A DNA stretch of 46,109 nt. Source: Nitrospirota bacterium (GTDB taxonomy: Bacteria; Nitrospirota; Nitrospiria; Nitrospirales; Nitrospiraceae). Numbering within the stretch: position 1 is the first letter of the stretch; each line of letters opens with the position of its first letter. Shown here piece after piece: positions 36,627-44,930 of the stretch. The DNA is taken from NCBI GenBank assembly GCA_030682135.1, contig JAUXQT010000029.1, forward strand, positions 1 to 46,109. Direction: 5' to 3'. Position numbers and translations under genes: made by a program. Under the pieces are notes generated by a model, which was given only the letters and a program-made list of their open reading frames with translations, was not told where the DNA came from and searched no databases.

Positions 36627-37622
36627 ATGAGCAAAGTAGCGGTCATCGTCGTCAATTACAACGCTGGCGATATGCTGCATGAGTGCTTAGCAGGGCTTGA
36701 AGCGCAATCTGTGAGGCCTGCGCGTGTGTTGGTGATGGATAATGGCAGTCATGACGGCTCACTCGATCGTTGCCAAGTCGACTTTCCCTGGATGGAATTT
36801 CACCGGCTCAATGCGAATCTCGGTTTTGCCAGAGCCAACAACCTCGCCGCCGAGCTAGCTTCCGACTGCGAATGGATTGCCATGCTCAACCCCGATGCGT
36901 TTCCCGATCGCTGCTGGCTCCAAGTGTTTGACGAAAGTGCAAGGCAGAATCCTGAAATCGACATGTTTGCGTCATGTATGGTTCGGGCCGACGGATCTGG
37001 CATTGTCGACGGGGCGGGAGATTGCTATCGTGTTGATGGGGTTGCATGGCCACGATATCAGGGTGGATTAGTTTCTCAACTCCCGCCAGATATTCATGAT
37101 GTTTTTGCTCCATGCGGTGGCGCCGGATTCTATAGGCGCACGATGTTCGTAGCGGCCGGCGGTTTTAGTGAGCGGTATTTTTGCTACCATGAGGATGTCG
37201 ATCTCGGTTTTCGTTTGCGATTGCAGGGTTGTCGCTGCCGATTCCTCCGCGATGCAATAGTGCGCCATGTCGGTTCTGCCATTGCAGGTAAAGGCAGTGA
37301 CTTTTCTGTTTATCATGCACATCGAAACATGGTCTGGACCTATTTGAGAAATATGCCTGCTCCGTATTTCTGGATCTATTTGCCCGCCCATTTTCTGGTA
37401 AACATTGGCTCGGTTCTTTGGTTCGCGTTATACTGGCGCCGTTGGATTGTGTGGCATGCTAAGAGAGATGCGTTACAGGCGTTTCCTTCCATATGGCGTG
37501 AGCGACGAAAAATTCAGGCTGGTCGTCGTGTGCCAGCGCGTCTCGTGCTAAAGAGTATGGCGCATGGCACGGTGTTGTCTTCAATCTTCCCCAAGCTTGT
37601 AAAGCGCTTTTGGCATAGTTGA
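36627..37622 (+). CDS. Glycosyltransferase family 2, rhamnosyltransferase-like
   Basis: 331-residue GT2: VAVIVVNYNAGDML, VMDNGSHDGS, the metal-binding MLNPDAF, GGAGFYRRTMF and CYHEDVDLGFRL, the arrangement of WbbL-like rhamnosyltransferases. A C-terminal hydrophobic stretch (IYLPAHFLVNIGSVLWFALY) suggests membrane association. The ATG at 36627 follows AGGGGAAAG and is preferred to the in-frame ATG at 36567. It may use the dTDP-rhamnose made by rmlBDAC. Confidence 0.85.
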   Translation: MSKVAVIVVNYNAGDMLHECLAGLEAQSVRPARVLVMDNGSHDGSLDRCQVDFPWMEFHRLNANLGFARANNLAAELASDCEWIAMLNPDAFPDRCWLQVFDESARQNPEIDMFASCMVRADGSGIVDGAGDCYRVDGVAWPRYQGGLVSQLPPDIHDVFAPCGGAGFYRRTMFVAAGGFSERYFCYHEDVDLGFRLRLQGCRCRFLRDAIVRHVGSAIAGKGSDFSVYHAHRNMVWTYLRNMPAPYFWIYLPAHFLVNIGSVLWFALYWRRWIVWHAKRDALQAFPSIWRERRKIQAGRRVPARLVLKSMAHGTVLSSIFPKLVKRFWHS

Positions 37623-37814
37623 AAAATAGACGAGTTGAGCTCTTCGTGGGTGTCCTAGCGCTATCTACGGAGACCTGTGGCAGTCGGAGAAGGTTCTTAC
37701 TTTAATGCCTCTGTTCTGGCAGCGTATCTTTCTCATGCAACGATGTCCAGGAGCGTTTGAGGTACAAGGCTCATCCCGGTGTTGCTCTCACCTGTTCAAT
37801 GAAGAGGCGGTATT

Positions 37815-39668
37815 ATGCAAAGTGTCCATATCCTAGGAATCTCAGCCTTCTATCATGACAGCGCGGCTTGTCTCATTCGAGATGGGGAAATTATCGCGGC
37901 TGCGCAAGAAGAAAGGTTTACGCGGAAGAAGCACGATCCTGGTTTCCCTCATGAAGCCGTCCAATATTGCCTCAAGGCGGGTAATATCTCACTGACGGAT
38001 CTTAAGTACATCGTCTTCTACGATAAACCGTTGGTGAAGTTTGAGCGTCTGCTCGAAACTTATCTGGCCTTTGCGCCGAAAGGGCTACAGTCCTTTGTCG
38101 CTGCGATGCCTGTATGGCTGAAGGAGAAGCTTTTCCTGAGGAACCTTCTTGAGAAGGAGTTTCTTTCCTTGTTGCCTGAAGGAAAGAAGTCCGACTTGCC
38201 ACCGGTGTTATTTTCGGAGCATCACGAATCGCACGCCGCGTCGGCATTCTATCCGTCTCCGTTTGATACGGCGGTTGTCCTTTGCATGGATGGAGTGGGG
38301 GAGTGGGCGACAACATCGGCTTGGCTCGGCGAAGGGCGTTCGTTGAAGCCCTTATGGGAGCTTCCGTTTCCGCATTCGCTGGGTCTGTTGTACTCCGCAT
38401 TTACCTACTACACAGGATTCAAGGTCAATTCAGGTGAATATAAGGTCATGGGGTTGGCTCCTTACGGCGAGCCCAAATATGTAAAGGCTATCTACGAACA
38501 TTTGATTGACCTGAAGCCAGACGGCACCTTCAGGCTCAATATGGACTACTTCAATTACTGCACAGGTCTTACGATGACGGGGGGGAAGTTCGATGACGTC
38601 TTTGGAGGGCCGCCTCGAAAACCGGAAAGTAAACTGGGACAGCGAGAGATGGACCTTGCCCGTTCGGTTCAGGAAGTCACAGAAGAGGTCATGCTCCGCG
38701 TCAGTCGTACGTTGCACCGTGAAACAGGTGTCGAGAATCTCTGTCTCGCAGGCGGTGTGGCGCTGAACTGCGTTGGTAATGGCCGTATTCTGCGGGAGGG
38801 GCCATTCAAGAACCTATGGATTCAGCCAGCCGCCGGAGATGCCGGTGGGGCGCTTGGCGCCGCCCTCACGGCGTGGCATCAATACGATGAGCAGCCACGG
38901 CCTAGCCGTAACGGTAGCGACAGGATGAAGGGGAGTTATTTAGGCCCTTCGTTTACAAACGAGGAAGTGGAACAGTTTTTGAAGAAGCAGGCCGCTCCGT
39001 ATGTTCGGCTCAATGGCGATGAGTTGTTTAACCGTGTTGCAGAGGAGCTTTCAGCTGAAAAAGTGGTTGGCTGGCTTCAGGGTAGAATGGAGTTTGGGCC
39101 TCGGTCACTTGGGGGACGAAGCATTCTTGGCGATGCCCGGAGCCCCAAGATGCAATCGGTGATGAACCTGAAGATCAAGTATCGAGAGTCTTTCAGGCCG
39201 TTTGCCCCCTCCGTTCTAAGAGAGCGAGTGTCGGAATATTTCGATTTAAGCTCAGACAGCCCCTATATGTTGATCGTCGCTCCTGTTCTTGAGAAGCGGC
39301 GTATTCCCCTGCGGACCGAGGATAAGTCGCTCTGGGGTATCGACTTGCTCAATGTTCCACGCTCCGACATGCCGGCCATCACTCATATCGATTACTCGGC
39401 CCGCATACAGACAGTCCATCATGAGACGAATCCGAGCTACTACAACCTGTTGAAAGCTTTTGAAGCGAAGACCGGCTACAGTGTACTGGTGAATACTTCT
39501 TTTAATGTACGGGGCGAGCCGATTGTCTGCTCGCCGGAAGATGCCTATCGCTGTTTTATGCGGACAGAAATGGATGTGCTCGTCCTGGAGAACTGTGTTC
39601 TGTTAAAGACGGAGCAGAAGCCATTGGAGGGGGACACGGATTGGAAGAGGGAGTTTGAGTTAGATTAG
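37815..39668 (+). CDS. Carbamoyltransferase (NodU/CmcH family)
   Basis: 617 residues, full family length. The N-terminal Kae1-like domain begins ILGISAFYHDSAACLI and includes EHHESHAASAFY, with metal and ATP-binding histidines, CMDGVGEWAT and LAGGVALNCVGN. The C-terminal YrdC-like domain has GRMEFGPRSLGGRSIL and NTSFNVRGEPIV. It would transfer a carbamoyl group from carbamoyl phosphate to a hydroxyl of a sugar. It heads a four-gene module with an SxtJ-like protein, a DUF5989-like small protein and an SGNH protein, an order I recall from many EPS loci. Confidence 0.9.
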   Translation: MQSVHILGISAFYHDSAACLIRDGEIIAAAQEERFTRKKHDPGFPHEAVQYCLKAGNISLTDLKYIVFYDKPLVKFERLLETYLAFAPKGLQSFVAAMPVWLKEKLFLRNLLEKEFLSLLPEGKKSDLPPVLFSEHHESHAASAFYPSPFDTAVVLCMDGVGEWATTSAWLGEGRSLKPLWELPFPHSLGLLYSAFTYYTGFKVNSGEYKVMGLAPYGEPKYVKAIYEHLIDLKPDGTFRLNMDYFNYCTGLTMTGGKFDDVFGGPPRKPESKLGQREMDLARSVQEVTEEVMLRVSRTLHRETGVENLCLAGGVALNCVGNGRILREGPFKNLWIQPAAGDAGGALGAALTAWHQYDEQPRPSRNGSDRMKGSYLGPSFTNEEVEQFLKKQAAPYVRLNGDELFNRVAEELSAEKVVGWLQGRMEFGPRSLGGRSILGDARSPKMQSVMNLKIKYRESFRPFAPSVLRERVSEYFDLSSDSPYMLIVAPVLEKRRIPLRTEDKSLWGIDLLNVPRSDMPAITHIDYSARIQTVHHETNPSYYNLLKAFEAKTGYSVLVNTSFNVRGEPIVCSPEDAYRCFMRTEMDVLVLENCVLLKTEQKPLEGDTDWKREFELD

Positions 39669-39683
39669 GAAGGAATCGATCTC

Positions 39684-40079
39684 ATGATCCAGCAAGATAA
39701 TACTAAAGAACTTCGTATATTTGGATTAATGGTCGGAGGAGTTTTCTCGATCATTGGGTTGTGGCCCGTCTTCGCCCGAGGAGATTCTCCAAGGATATGG
39801 GCGATCTCCGTAGGGGGGGCACTTGTCGGACTTGGGCTGGCCCTGCCGTCGAGTCTCAAACACGTCCATAGTATCTGGATGAAAATCGGACATGTCCTTG
39901 GGTTTATCAACACCAGGATTATTTTGGGAGTCATTTACTATGGGCTGATTACCCCCATGGGCGTGATCATGCGACTTTCCGGGAAGGATCCCATGCGCCG
40001 GGCGCTAGTACCAGATGCCGATACCTATCGAGTAATACGTCCACCACGGTCTCGGTTTCACATGAAGAATCAGTTTTAG
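39684..40079 (+). CDS. SxtJ-like small membrane protein
   Basis: 131 residues with three hydrophobic segments (about 12-30, 38-55, 72-95). It lies 15 bp after the carbamoyltransferase. Its size, topology and neighbours match the SxtJ family, which accompanies NodU-type carbamoyltransferases. The molecular function is unknown. A purine-rich GGAAGGAATCG upstream supports the ATG. Confidence 0.75.
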   Translation: MIQQDNTKELRIFGLMVGGVFSIIGLWPVFARGDSPRIWAISVGGALVGLGLALPSSLKHVHSIWMKIGHVLGFINTRIILGVIYYGLITPMGVIMRLSGKDPMRRALVPDADTYRVIRPPRSRFHMKNQF

Positions 40080-40096
40080 CCGAAGGAGGAATTGTG

Positions 40097-40249
40097 ATGG
40101 GCGAGTTTGTATTAGAGTTGTGGGCCTTCATGAAAGAGCGGAAGAAGTTCTGGTTGCTTCCGATCATTATGGTGCTGCTTCTTTTAGGCGCATTGATCGT
40201 TCTCACCCAGGGTTCTGCTGTCGCACCATTCATCTATACTCTGTTTTAA
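40097..40249 (+). CDS. DUF5989-like 50-residue membrane protein
   Basis: A very short gene behind an excellent ribosome-binding site (AAGGAGGA, 6-8 bp before the ATG at 40097). The product starts MGEFVLELWAFMKERKKFW, followed by one helix (LLPIIMVLLLLGALIVL) and a short tail ending in FIYTLF. The pattern of FLWEL-like N-terminus, charged R/K patch and single helix is that of the DUF5989 family found directly after SxtJ. Likely a membrane partner of the carbamoylation system; no biochemical role is known. Confidence 0.8.
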   Translation: MGEFVLELWAFMKERKKFWLLPIIMVLLLLGALIVLTQGSAVAPFIYTLF

Positions 40250-40599
40250 AGGGATTCTTTCTGGTTCGGCTGTGCTTGAACGACGACTTGGCACAACATT
40301 TCAGGGCATCAATGGTGGAGCAACTTTATTTCCTGAAAGAGAAGGGGCTCGCCTGATTCTGGCGTTCACCGATACGATCTTGAATATTGAAAATTGTTAG
40401 TGGGGCTGTTGGTGCAGAAGCGTGGAAGGCTATCGATGATTTATTCCGAGACCATATTTTTCACCTAGCTTGTATATTTCATGTATTGCCTACGTGCGCA
40501 TTTCCCCGGTCAGCGATATTGTCGTGTAGATGCCAATCGTTAGGGAGCGTAGGCGCTGTGCATGAGAGTTTTTCCTGAGTGCGAAAGTTCGGGAGGGTG
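40250..40599. other. Gene-free stretch
   Basis: 350 bases without a supported gene. A frame overlapping the DUF5989-like gene stays open to 40356 but has no start signal and its first half is only a shadow of that gene. No clear promoter or terminator seen. Confidence 0.4.
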
Positions 40600-41640
40600 A
40601 TGTTGCGATCTATCATTGGGAAGCCTGGCATTCTCGGAGAGTGGGCGATACGCCTTCTGCTTGTCTCTGTATCCTGCATGGTTGCTGTGGCATTCGCCGA
40701 AGTGATGGTGCGAGTTTTTTTTCCGATCTCTGATGGACTGGAGAACGTTACGCTTGAGGGGAAGCCAATTAAGGGTTTTTTTGATCCTGGCAGCGTGTAC
40801 CGACAGGTTGCTAATGAGTATGACGCACTGACGACCATTACGGATAAAGGACATCGAGTGCCAGGAGTTGAGGGGAATCCAGACGTCATATTCATTGGTG
40901 ACTCCTTTACGTATGGGTTCGGTCTCAATGATGAAGAGACCTTTGCTTTAATTTACTGCAAGCAACAGCGCCGTGAGTGTGTGAACCTCGGTATACCTGG
41001 CAGTGGCACATTAAGACAGGTTGAAAAGCTTGAGGCTTTCATCGAGAAGTGGCACTGGAAACCAAAAGAGGTAAAACTGTTTTTTTTCGGCATGAGCGGT
41101 AGCTTTTCCGCCGGTAACGACTTTGTTGATAACTACGATCGGTATATACGGGAACATTCGAGCCAGTCCGATGTCGAGCAGAGGGTGCAGGATGGAACTC
41201 CAAGGGGGGGGGCGCCGCGTGGACTTGCTGAACGCTTGATCAACTTGCAAGGTGTTATTCTGGAGCACTCAACCTTAATGCGCCTTGCCAAATATCACTG
41301 GGGGCCGATACTCAAGAGCCTTTTTGTGGTAGATCCCGGTAATGAACGTATGGCGGTGGCTCTAGCGGCGACCAAGGAAGGTTTTACCAGGCTAGACGAG
41401 TTGAGCCGCCGAATTGGTTTTGGCTATAGCATTTATCTTTTGGTTCCAGTTCAGGATATTATTCGAGGTACGTACGGGGAAACGTTGGCTGCACTCAATG
41501 GTATTGCCCCAAAGCCTGTTATCGCTACGGCACAGTTGTTTTTAGGGTCACCTAAGGATTATTACTATGCATTCGACGGGCATCTTAACGCGAAGGGCAG
41601 TAGGCGTATCGCTGAGTTCTTGATATTGAAAGACCAGTGA
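40600..41640 (+). CDS. Membrane-anchored SGNH hydrolase-like protein
   Basis: 346 residues. One N-terminal helix (about 14-35) is followed by a linker and the SGNH core: FIGDSFTYGFG (nucleophile Ser), NLGIPGSGT, then FFFGMSGS where block III Asn is not obvious, and a terminal FDGHLNAKGSRRIA with the D-x-H pair. The start is set at the ATG at 40600 because GGGAGG lies just upstream; a GTG at 40579 is in frame. It completes the carbamoyltransferase-SxtJ-DUF5989-SGNH group and probably acts on exported glycan. Confidence 0.8.
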   Translation: MLRSIIGKPGILGEWAIRLLLVSVSCMVAVAFAEVMVRVFFPISDGLENVTLEGKPIKGFFDPGSVYRQVANEYDALTTITDKGHRVPGVEGNPDVIFIGDSFTYGFGLNDEETFALIYCKQQRRECVNLGIPGSGTLRQVEKLEAFIEKWHWKPKEVKLFFFGMSGSFSAGNDFVDNYDRYIREHSSQSDVEQRVQDGTPRGGAPRGLAERLINLQGVILEHSTLMRLAKYHWGPILKSLFVVDPGNERMAVALAATKEGFTRLDELSRRIGFGYSIYLLVPVQDIIRGTYGETLAALNGIAPKPVIATAQLFLGSPKDYYYAFDGHLNAKGSRRIAEFLILKDQ

Positions 41641-41670
41641 CGCGATGAGCGCTGAGGGCGATTCTTGGGA

Positions 41671-42726
41671 ATGAAGAGGGTTAGCTTGGTGCGGGGAATA
41701 GCGAAGACACTTGTTCTTGTCTTTGTGGCCGTAGTTAGCGTGGCAGCATATTTTCTGTATCCTCCTGAGCCACGAGCGATCACGTTTCCGGGCGGTAAGC
41801 AATTCGCGTTTTCGATCGTCGATGATACAGATTTAGCAACTCTTGATCGAGTCAAGCCCCTCTATGAGCTGTTATATCGTTATGGAATTCGTACGACGAA
41901 AACAGTCTGGGTGGTAGAGTCCAACGAACCAGCTCATGCGCCAAACCGAGGCGACTCATTGCGCGATCCTGCGTACCGTGCGTTTATTCTTGATCTAAAG
42001 AGTAAGGGGTTCGAAATCGCGTTGCACGGTGTTCGTGGCGGTAGTAGCGAGCGGACGGACATTATCAACGGGCTTGAAGAGTTTAGGCAAACGCTGGGGC
42101 AGTATCCTGAAATACATGTCAATCACTCACTTAATCGAGACAACGTCTATTGGGGTGAGCACAGGTGGTCTTTCGCTCTCTTTCGGTTGGCCTATGCTTC
42201 GCTAGGTAAACATGAGTTCTCCGGGCAGGATAGTGAGTCGGTCTATTTCTGGGGCGACTTGGTCAAACAGCATATACAGTACGTCAACCAGTTTACCTAT
42301 GGCGACATAAACCTTCTTGCGGTCAATCCTTCGATGCCGTACCGTTTAGCAGATAAACCGTACGTCAACTACTGGTTCCCAACTGCAGATGGAGACAACC
42401 TGGACCAGTTCGACGAGCTCCTCCGGACTGAGAACCTCGATCGGCTCGAGCGAGAAGGGGGAGTCTGTCTAGTCTACTCCCATATGGGGGCAGGTAGCTT
42501 CAATCGAGATGATGGGCCAGATCCCAGATTCGAGTCCCGCTTGAAAGACCTAGCCTCGCGCAATGGCTGGTTCGCGCCGGCATCGGAAATACTTGATTAT
42601 CTGAGGGCGCAACCAGGCTGGAGGGCCGATTTGAGCTTTCGAGAGACAGTTCGACTTGAAATGCTATTTCTCTGGAATGCAACCATTCGGGGTATCCTCC
42701 CTGCTCCTGCGTATCATACGCACTAG
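41671..42726 (+). CDS. Divergent polysaccharide-deacetylase-like protein
   Basis: 351 residues with an N-terminal helix (about 8-27) and a periplasmic domain. FAFSIVDDTDLATLD looks like the first catalytic motif of NodB-fold proteins, and FEIALHGVRGGSS like the metal-binding His region. The second His of H-x3-H is missing and VYSHMG occurs late. It may be a non-canonical deacetylase or an inactive glycan-binding relative. ATG at 41671 preferred over a TTG at 41665. It is encoded 30 bp after the SGNH gene, so probably the same operon. Confidence 0.6.
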   Translation: MKRVSLVRGIAKTLVLVFVAVVSVAAYFLYPPEPRAITFPGGKQFAFSIVDDTDLATLDRVKPLYELLYRYGIRTTKTVWVVESNEPAHAPNRGDSLRDPAYRAFILDLKSKGFEIALHGVRGGSSERTDIINGLEEFRQTLGQYPEIHVNHSLNRDNVYWGEHRWSFALFRLAYASLGKHEFSGQDSESVYFWGDLVKQHIQYVNQFTYGDINLLAVNPSMPYRLADKPYVNYWFPTADGDNLDQFDELLRTENLDRLEREGGVCLVYSHMGAGSFNRDDGPDPRFESRLKDLASRNGWFAPASEILDYLRAQPGWRADLSFRETVRLEMLFLWNATIRGILPAPAYHTH

Positions 42727-42783
42727 GAGTATGCCGAAATTTTTGATGGCATTTTAAACTGACATCGCATTGGATTACATACT

Positions 42784-43434
42784 ATGGATACATCGTTGTC
42801 GTATTACAGCGGCGTTAGAGCCGAAGTGGCGAAATTTTTGCCGGAGCAGTACTCGAAAGTTTTAGAGATAGGATGTGGCGAAGGTGGCTTCCATAATGCC
42901 TTGCTGCAAGAGAGTGAGCATTGGGGCGTTGAGCCAGTCCATACTGCATCTAGTATCGCCCGTGGTAAGTTGCATAGGGTAATTGAGGCATCCTATCTGG
43001 AAGCCTTTGACCAACTCCCAGATAAATATTTCGACTTAGTCATATGCAACGATGTCATCGAGCACATGGTTGATCATGACGAATTTTTTCGCACGATCAA
43101 ACAGAAAATCAAGGAAGACGCCTGTCTCGTTGGCTCAATTCCAAATGTAAGGTATGTGGGTAATTTAGCTAAGTTACTGTTCATGAGAGATTGGAGGTAT
43201 GAAGGCGAGGGCGTGCTTGATCGGACCCACCTCAGGTTCTTCACTCAGAAAAGTCTCATGAGACTATTCCGTGAAAATGGATTTGAGATTGAAGCGTTTG
43301 CTGGAATCAATAAGGTGGAGCCAAAACTGACATCTCCACGAACGTTCCTGAAGTACGTATTAACAGGTATCTTTGGACGCGACACTCGATTTTTACAGTT
43401 TGGCTTTCGCGTTAGGTACATGGGGCCATCCTGA
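42784..43434 (+). CDS. Class I SAM-dependent methyltransferase
   Basis: 216-residue Rossmann-fold methyltransferase. Motif I is VLEIGCGEGGFH. The acidic end of strand 2 is in WGVEP. DLVICNDVIEHMVDHDEF is the DxxxEH-type motif of small-molecule and sugar methyltransferases, and SIPNVRYVGNL follows. It likely O-methylates a sugar of the glycan. The gene is the last of the locus: its stop at 43432-43434 lies five bases before the IS5 element, which just missed it. Confidence 0.85.
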   Translation: MDTSLSYYSGVRAEVAKFLPEQYSKVLEIGCGEGGFHNALLQESEHWGVEPVHTASSIARGKLHRVIEASYLEAFDQLPDKYFDLVICNDVIEHMVDHDEFFRTIKQKIKEDACLVGSIPNVRYVGNLAKLLFMRDWRYEGEGVLDRTHLRFFTQKSLMRLFRENGFEIEAFAGINKVEPKLTSPRTFLKYVLTGIFGRDTRFLQFGFRVRYMGPS

Positions 43435-43439
43435 TCTAA

Positions 43440-44617
43440 GGAAGGTCTGATTAATTCACGTTTCCACTCGGAAATCTGCTCTTGGGGTGATCCCCAGGGC
43501 GAATTCGGTGGGCAGCCGCTGTTTCGAGAGCCTTTTTGTGGGGCGCCCCCACCCTCCGATGGCCCGTAGCCCATCTCCGAACACACGTTCCCTACGTTCC
43601 CGCCAAGAGCCGCTGCCGCGCGACGTAGCGATTCGCCAAGCCGCAGCTAATCTGGAGCCAGTGAGTGTTCTTCGCCAACCCACGGTAGCGGACCTTGGCC
43701 CAGCCGAAGATCCGCTTGATGACCAAGAACGCATGTTCGACCTTCGCCCGGACCTTCGACTTCGTGCGGTTCCTGGCCCGCTCCGTCTCCGTTAGCGGCT
43801 GATGCCGATGCGCTTTCGTCTGGATGAAACTCGTGGCCTTGGGCGCGTGTTGCCGAATGACGTCGCGTTGCCCACTGTAGGCGGCATCGCCCCACACCCG
43901 TGTCTCCTGGCCATGTAGGAGTTTCGGCAACACCTGACTGTCATGCACATTCGCCGCGGTGGCTGCCACCGAATGAATCAGCTTGGTCTGGCTATCCACA
44001 CCGATATGGGCCTTCATGCCGAAATACCACTGGTTCCCCTTCTTCGTCTGATGCATCTCGGGATCCCGCGCCTGCGTGCGATTCTTCGTCGAACTGGGCG
44101 CACTGATAATCGTGGCATCCACAATGGTCCCCCGGCTGACCTTCAGCCCGTGGGTCGCCAGATACGCACCGATCCGCGCAAAGAGCTGCTGGCCCAACTG
44201 ATGGGCTTCCAAGAGATGCCGGAACTTGCAGATCGTCGTCTCATCGGGCACGGGCTCGCGGCCCAAATCAATCCCCACGAACTGCCGCATGGCGCGCGAG
44301 TCGTACAGCGCTTCCTCGACCGCCGGATCCGACAAGTTGAACCACTGTTGCAGGCAATGGAGGCGCAGCATGCGTTCGATGCCGACCGGTGGACGCCCCG
44401 GCCCGTCGGCCTTGGGATAGACCGGCTCGATCACGGCCACCAATTCCGCCCAGGGCACCACGCGATTCATCTCGTCGAGGAACTGCTCACGGCGGGTGGG
44501 CTTGCGATATTGCTCAAACGTGACCTCGGCAAACGTCTGTTGCGGCATGGGGGCACCTCCTCATCAGTGCTGTGCTTCTCATAGCACAGCAGGAGAGGCG
44601 AATAAATCAGACCTTCC
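43440..44617 (-). mobile_element. IS5-family insertion sequence, complete
   Basis: An 1178-bp element bounded by 18-bp inverted repeats, GGAAGGTCTGATTNATTC at 43440-43457 and its complement at 44600-44617, with one mismatch. It is flanked on both sides by the direct repeat CTAA (43436-43439 and 44618-44621), the 4-bp target duplication expected for IS5. The transposase frame is intact, so the insertion is probably recent. It landed right behind the methyltransferase gene and eight bases from the end of an IS3 remnant. Confidence 0.92.
43592..44548 (-). CDS. IS5-family transposase
   Basis: 318-residue DDE transposase. The N-terminal domain has GRPPVGIERMLRLHCLQQWF and DETTICKFRHLL, typical of IS5. 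The catalytic residues are present in order: Asp in IVDATIISAPSST, Asp in VWGDAAYSG, and Glu in KVRAKVEHAF. Length and start (ATG at 44548, 70 bp inside the repeat) are normal. Nothing suggests inactivation. Confidence 0.93.
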   Translation of the reverse strand: MPQQTFAEVTFEQYRKPTRREQFLDEMNRVVPWAELVAVIEPVYPKADGPGRPPVGIERMLRLHCLQQWFNLSDPAVEEALYDSRAMRQFVGIDLGREPVPDETTICKFRHLLEAHQLGQQLFARIGAYLATHGLKVSRGTIVDATIISAPSSTKNRTQARDPEMHQTKKGNQWYFGMKAHIGVDSQTKLIHSVAATAANVHDSQVLPKLLHGQETRVWGDAAYSGQRDVIRQHAPKATSFIQTKAHRHQPLTETERARNRTKSKVRAKVEHAFLVIKRIFGWAKVRYRGLAKNTHWLQISCGLANRYVARQRLLAGT

Positions 44618-44629
44618 CTAACACTATCG

Positions 44630-44906
44630 TGAGCTACCCCTGGTTTTGTGGACGCCAGGTTAAGAGTCACTGACTCGTCGCTCGAACTCCAGCGGCGCCA
44701 GATAGCCCAGGCTCTGATGCAACCGCTGGCGATTATAAAATCCTTCAATGAACGCAAAGATCTCCCGACTCGCGTCGTCCCGCGTGCGATACCGCTGGTG
44801 ATGCACTAACTCATTCTTGAGGATGCTGAAGAAGCTTTCTGCCACCGCATTGTCGTAGCAGTTTCCTTTACGGCTCATGCTGGGCGTCAGCCCCAGTGTC
44901 GTGAGT
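44630..44906 (-). mobile_element. IS3-family element remnant (3' end)
   Basis: The outer end starts TGAGCTACCCCTGG at 44630, a typical IS3 terminal repeat. Inside it is the last part of orfB on the minus strand. The element stops where the IS30 copy begins (about 44907), so the IS30 insertion plus deletion removed the rest. It is a different subgroup from the IS3-like element at the window end. Confidence 0.7.
44660..44906 (-). pseudogene. IS3-family transposase OrfB, C-terminal fragment
   Basis: The minus frame reads [11 protein letters not shown], then [43 protein letters not shown] and a stop at 44660-44662. This is the conserved end of IS3 OrfB; the final catalytic Glu is in NAVAESFF. 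The upstream two thirds, including the first catalytic Asp residues, are gone, replaced by IS30 sequence. Confidence 0.85.
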
Positions 44907-44930
44907 TGCCGTTTTTAGGATCAATGCAAC
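44907..44930 (+). repeat. Probable left terminal inverted repeat of the right-hand IS30 copy
   Basis: Positions 44907-44930 (begins TGCCGTTTTTAGG, ends TGCAAC) resemble the reverse complement of 114-138 at the other end of the window. The OrfB homology of the IS3 remnant ends at this point, which supports it as the element boundary. Aligned by eye; imperfect. Confidence 0.5.

Noticed and set aside
40120-40356. Plus-strand frame of 78 codons overlapping the 50-residue gene
   Set aside because: The overlapping gene at 40097 has a much better ribosome-binding site and family pattern.
43943-44584. Plus-strand frame of 213 codons inside the IS5 element
   Set aside because: Complement of the intact IS5 transposase; no independent protein features.
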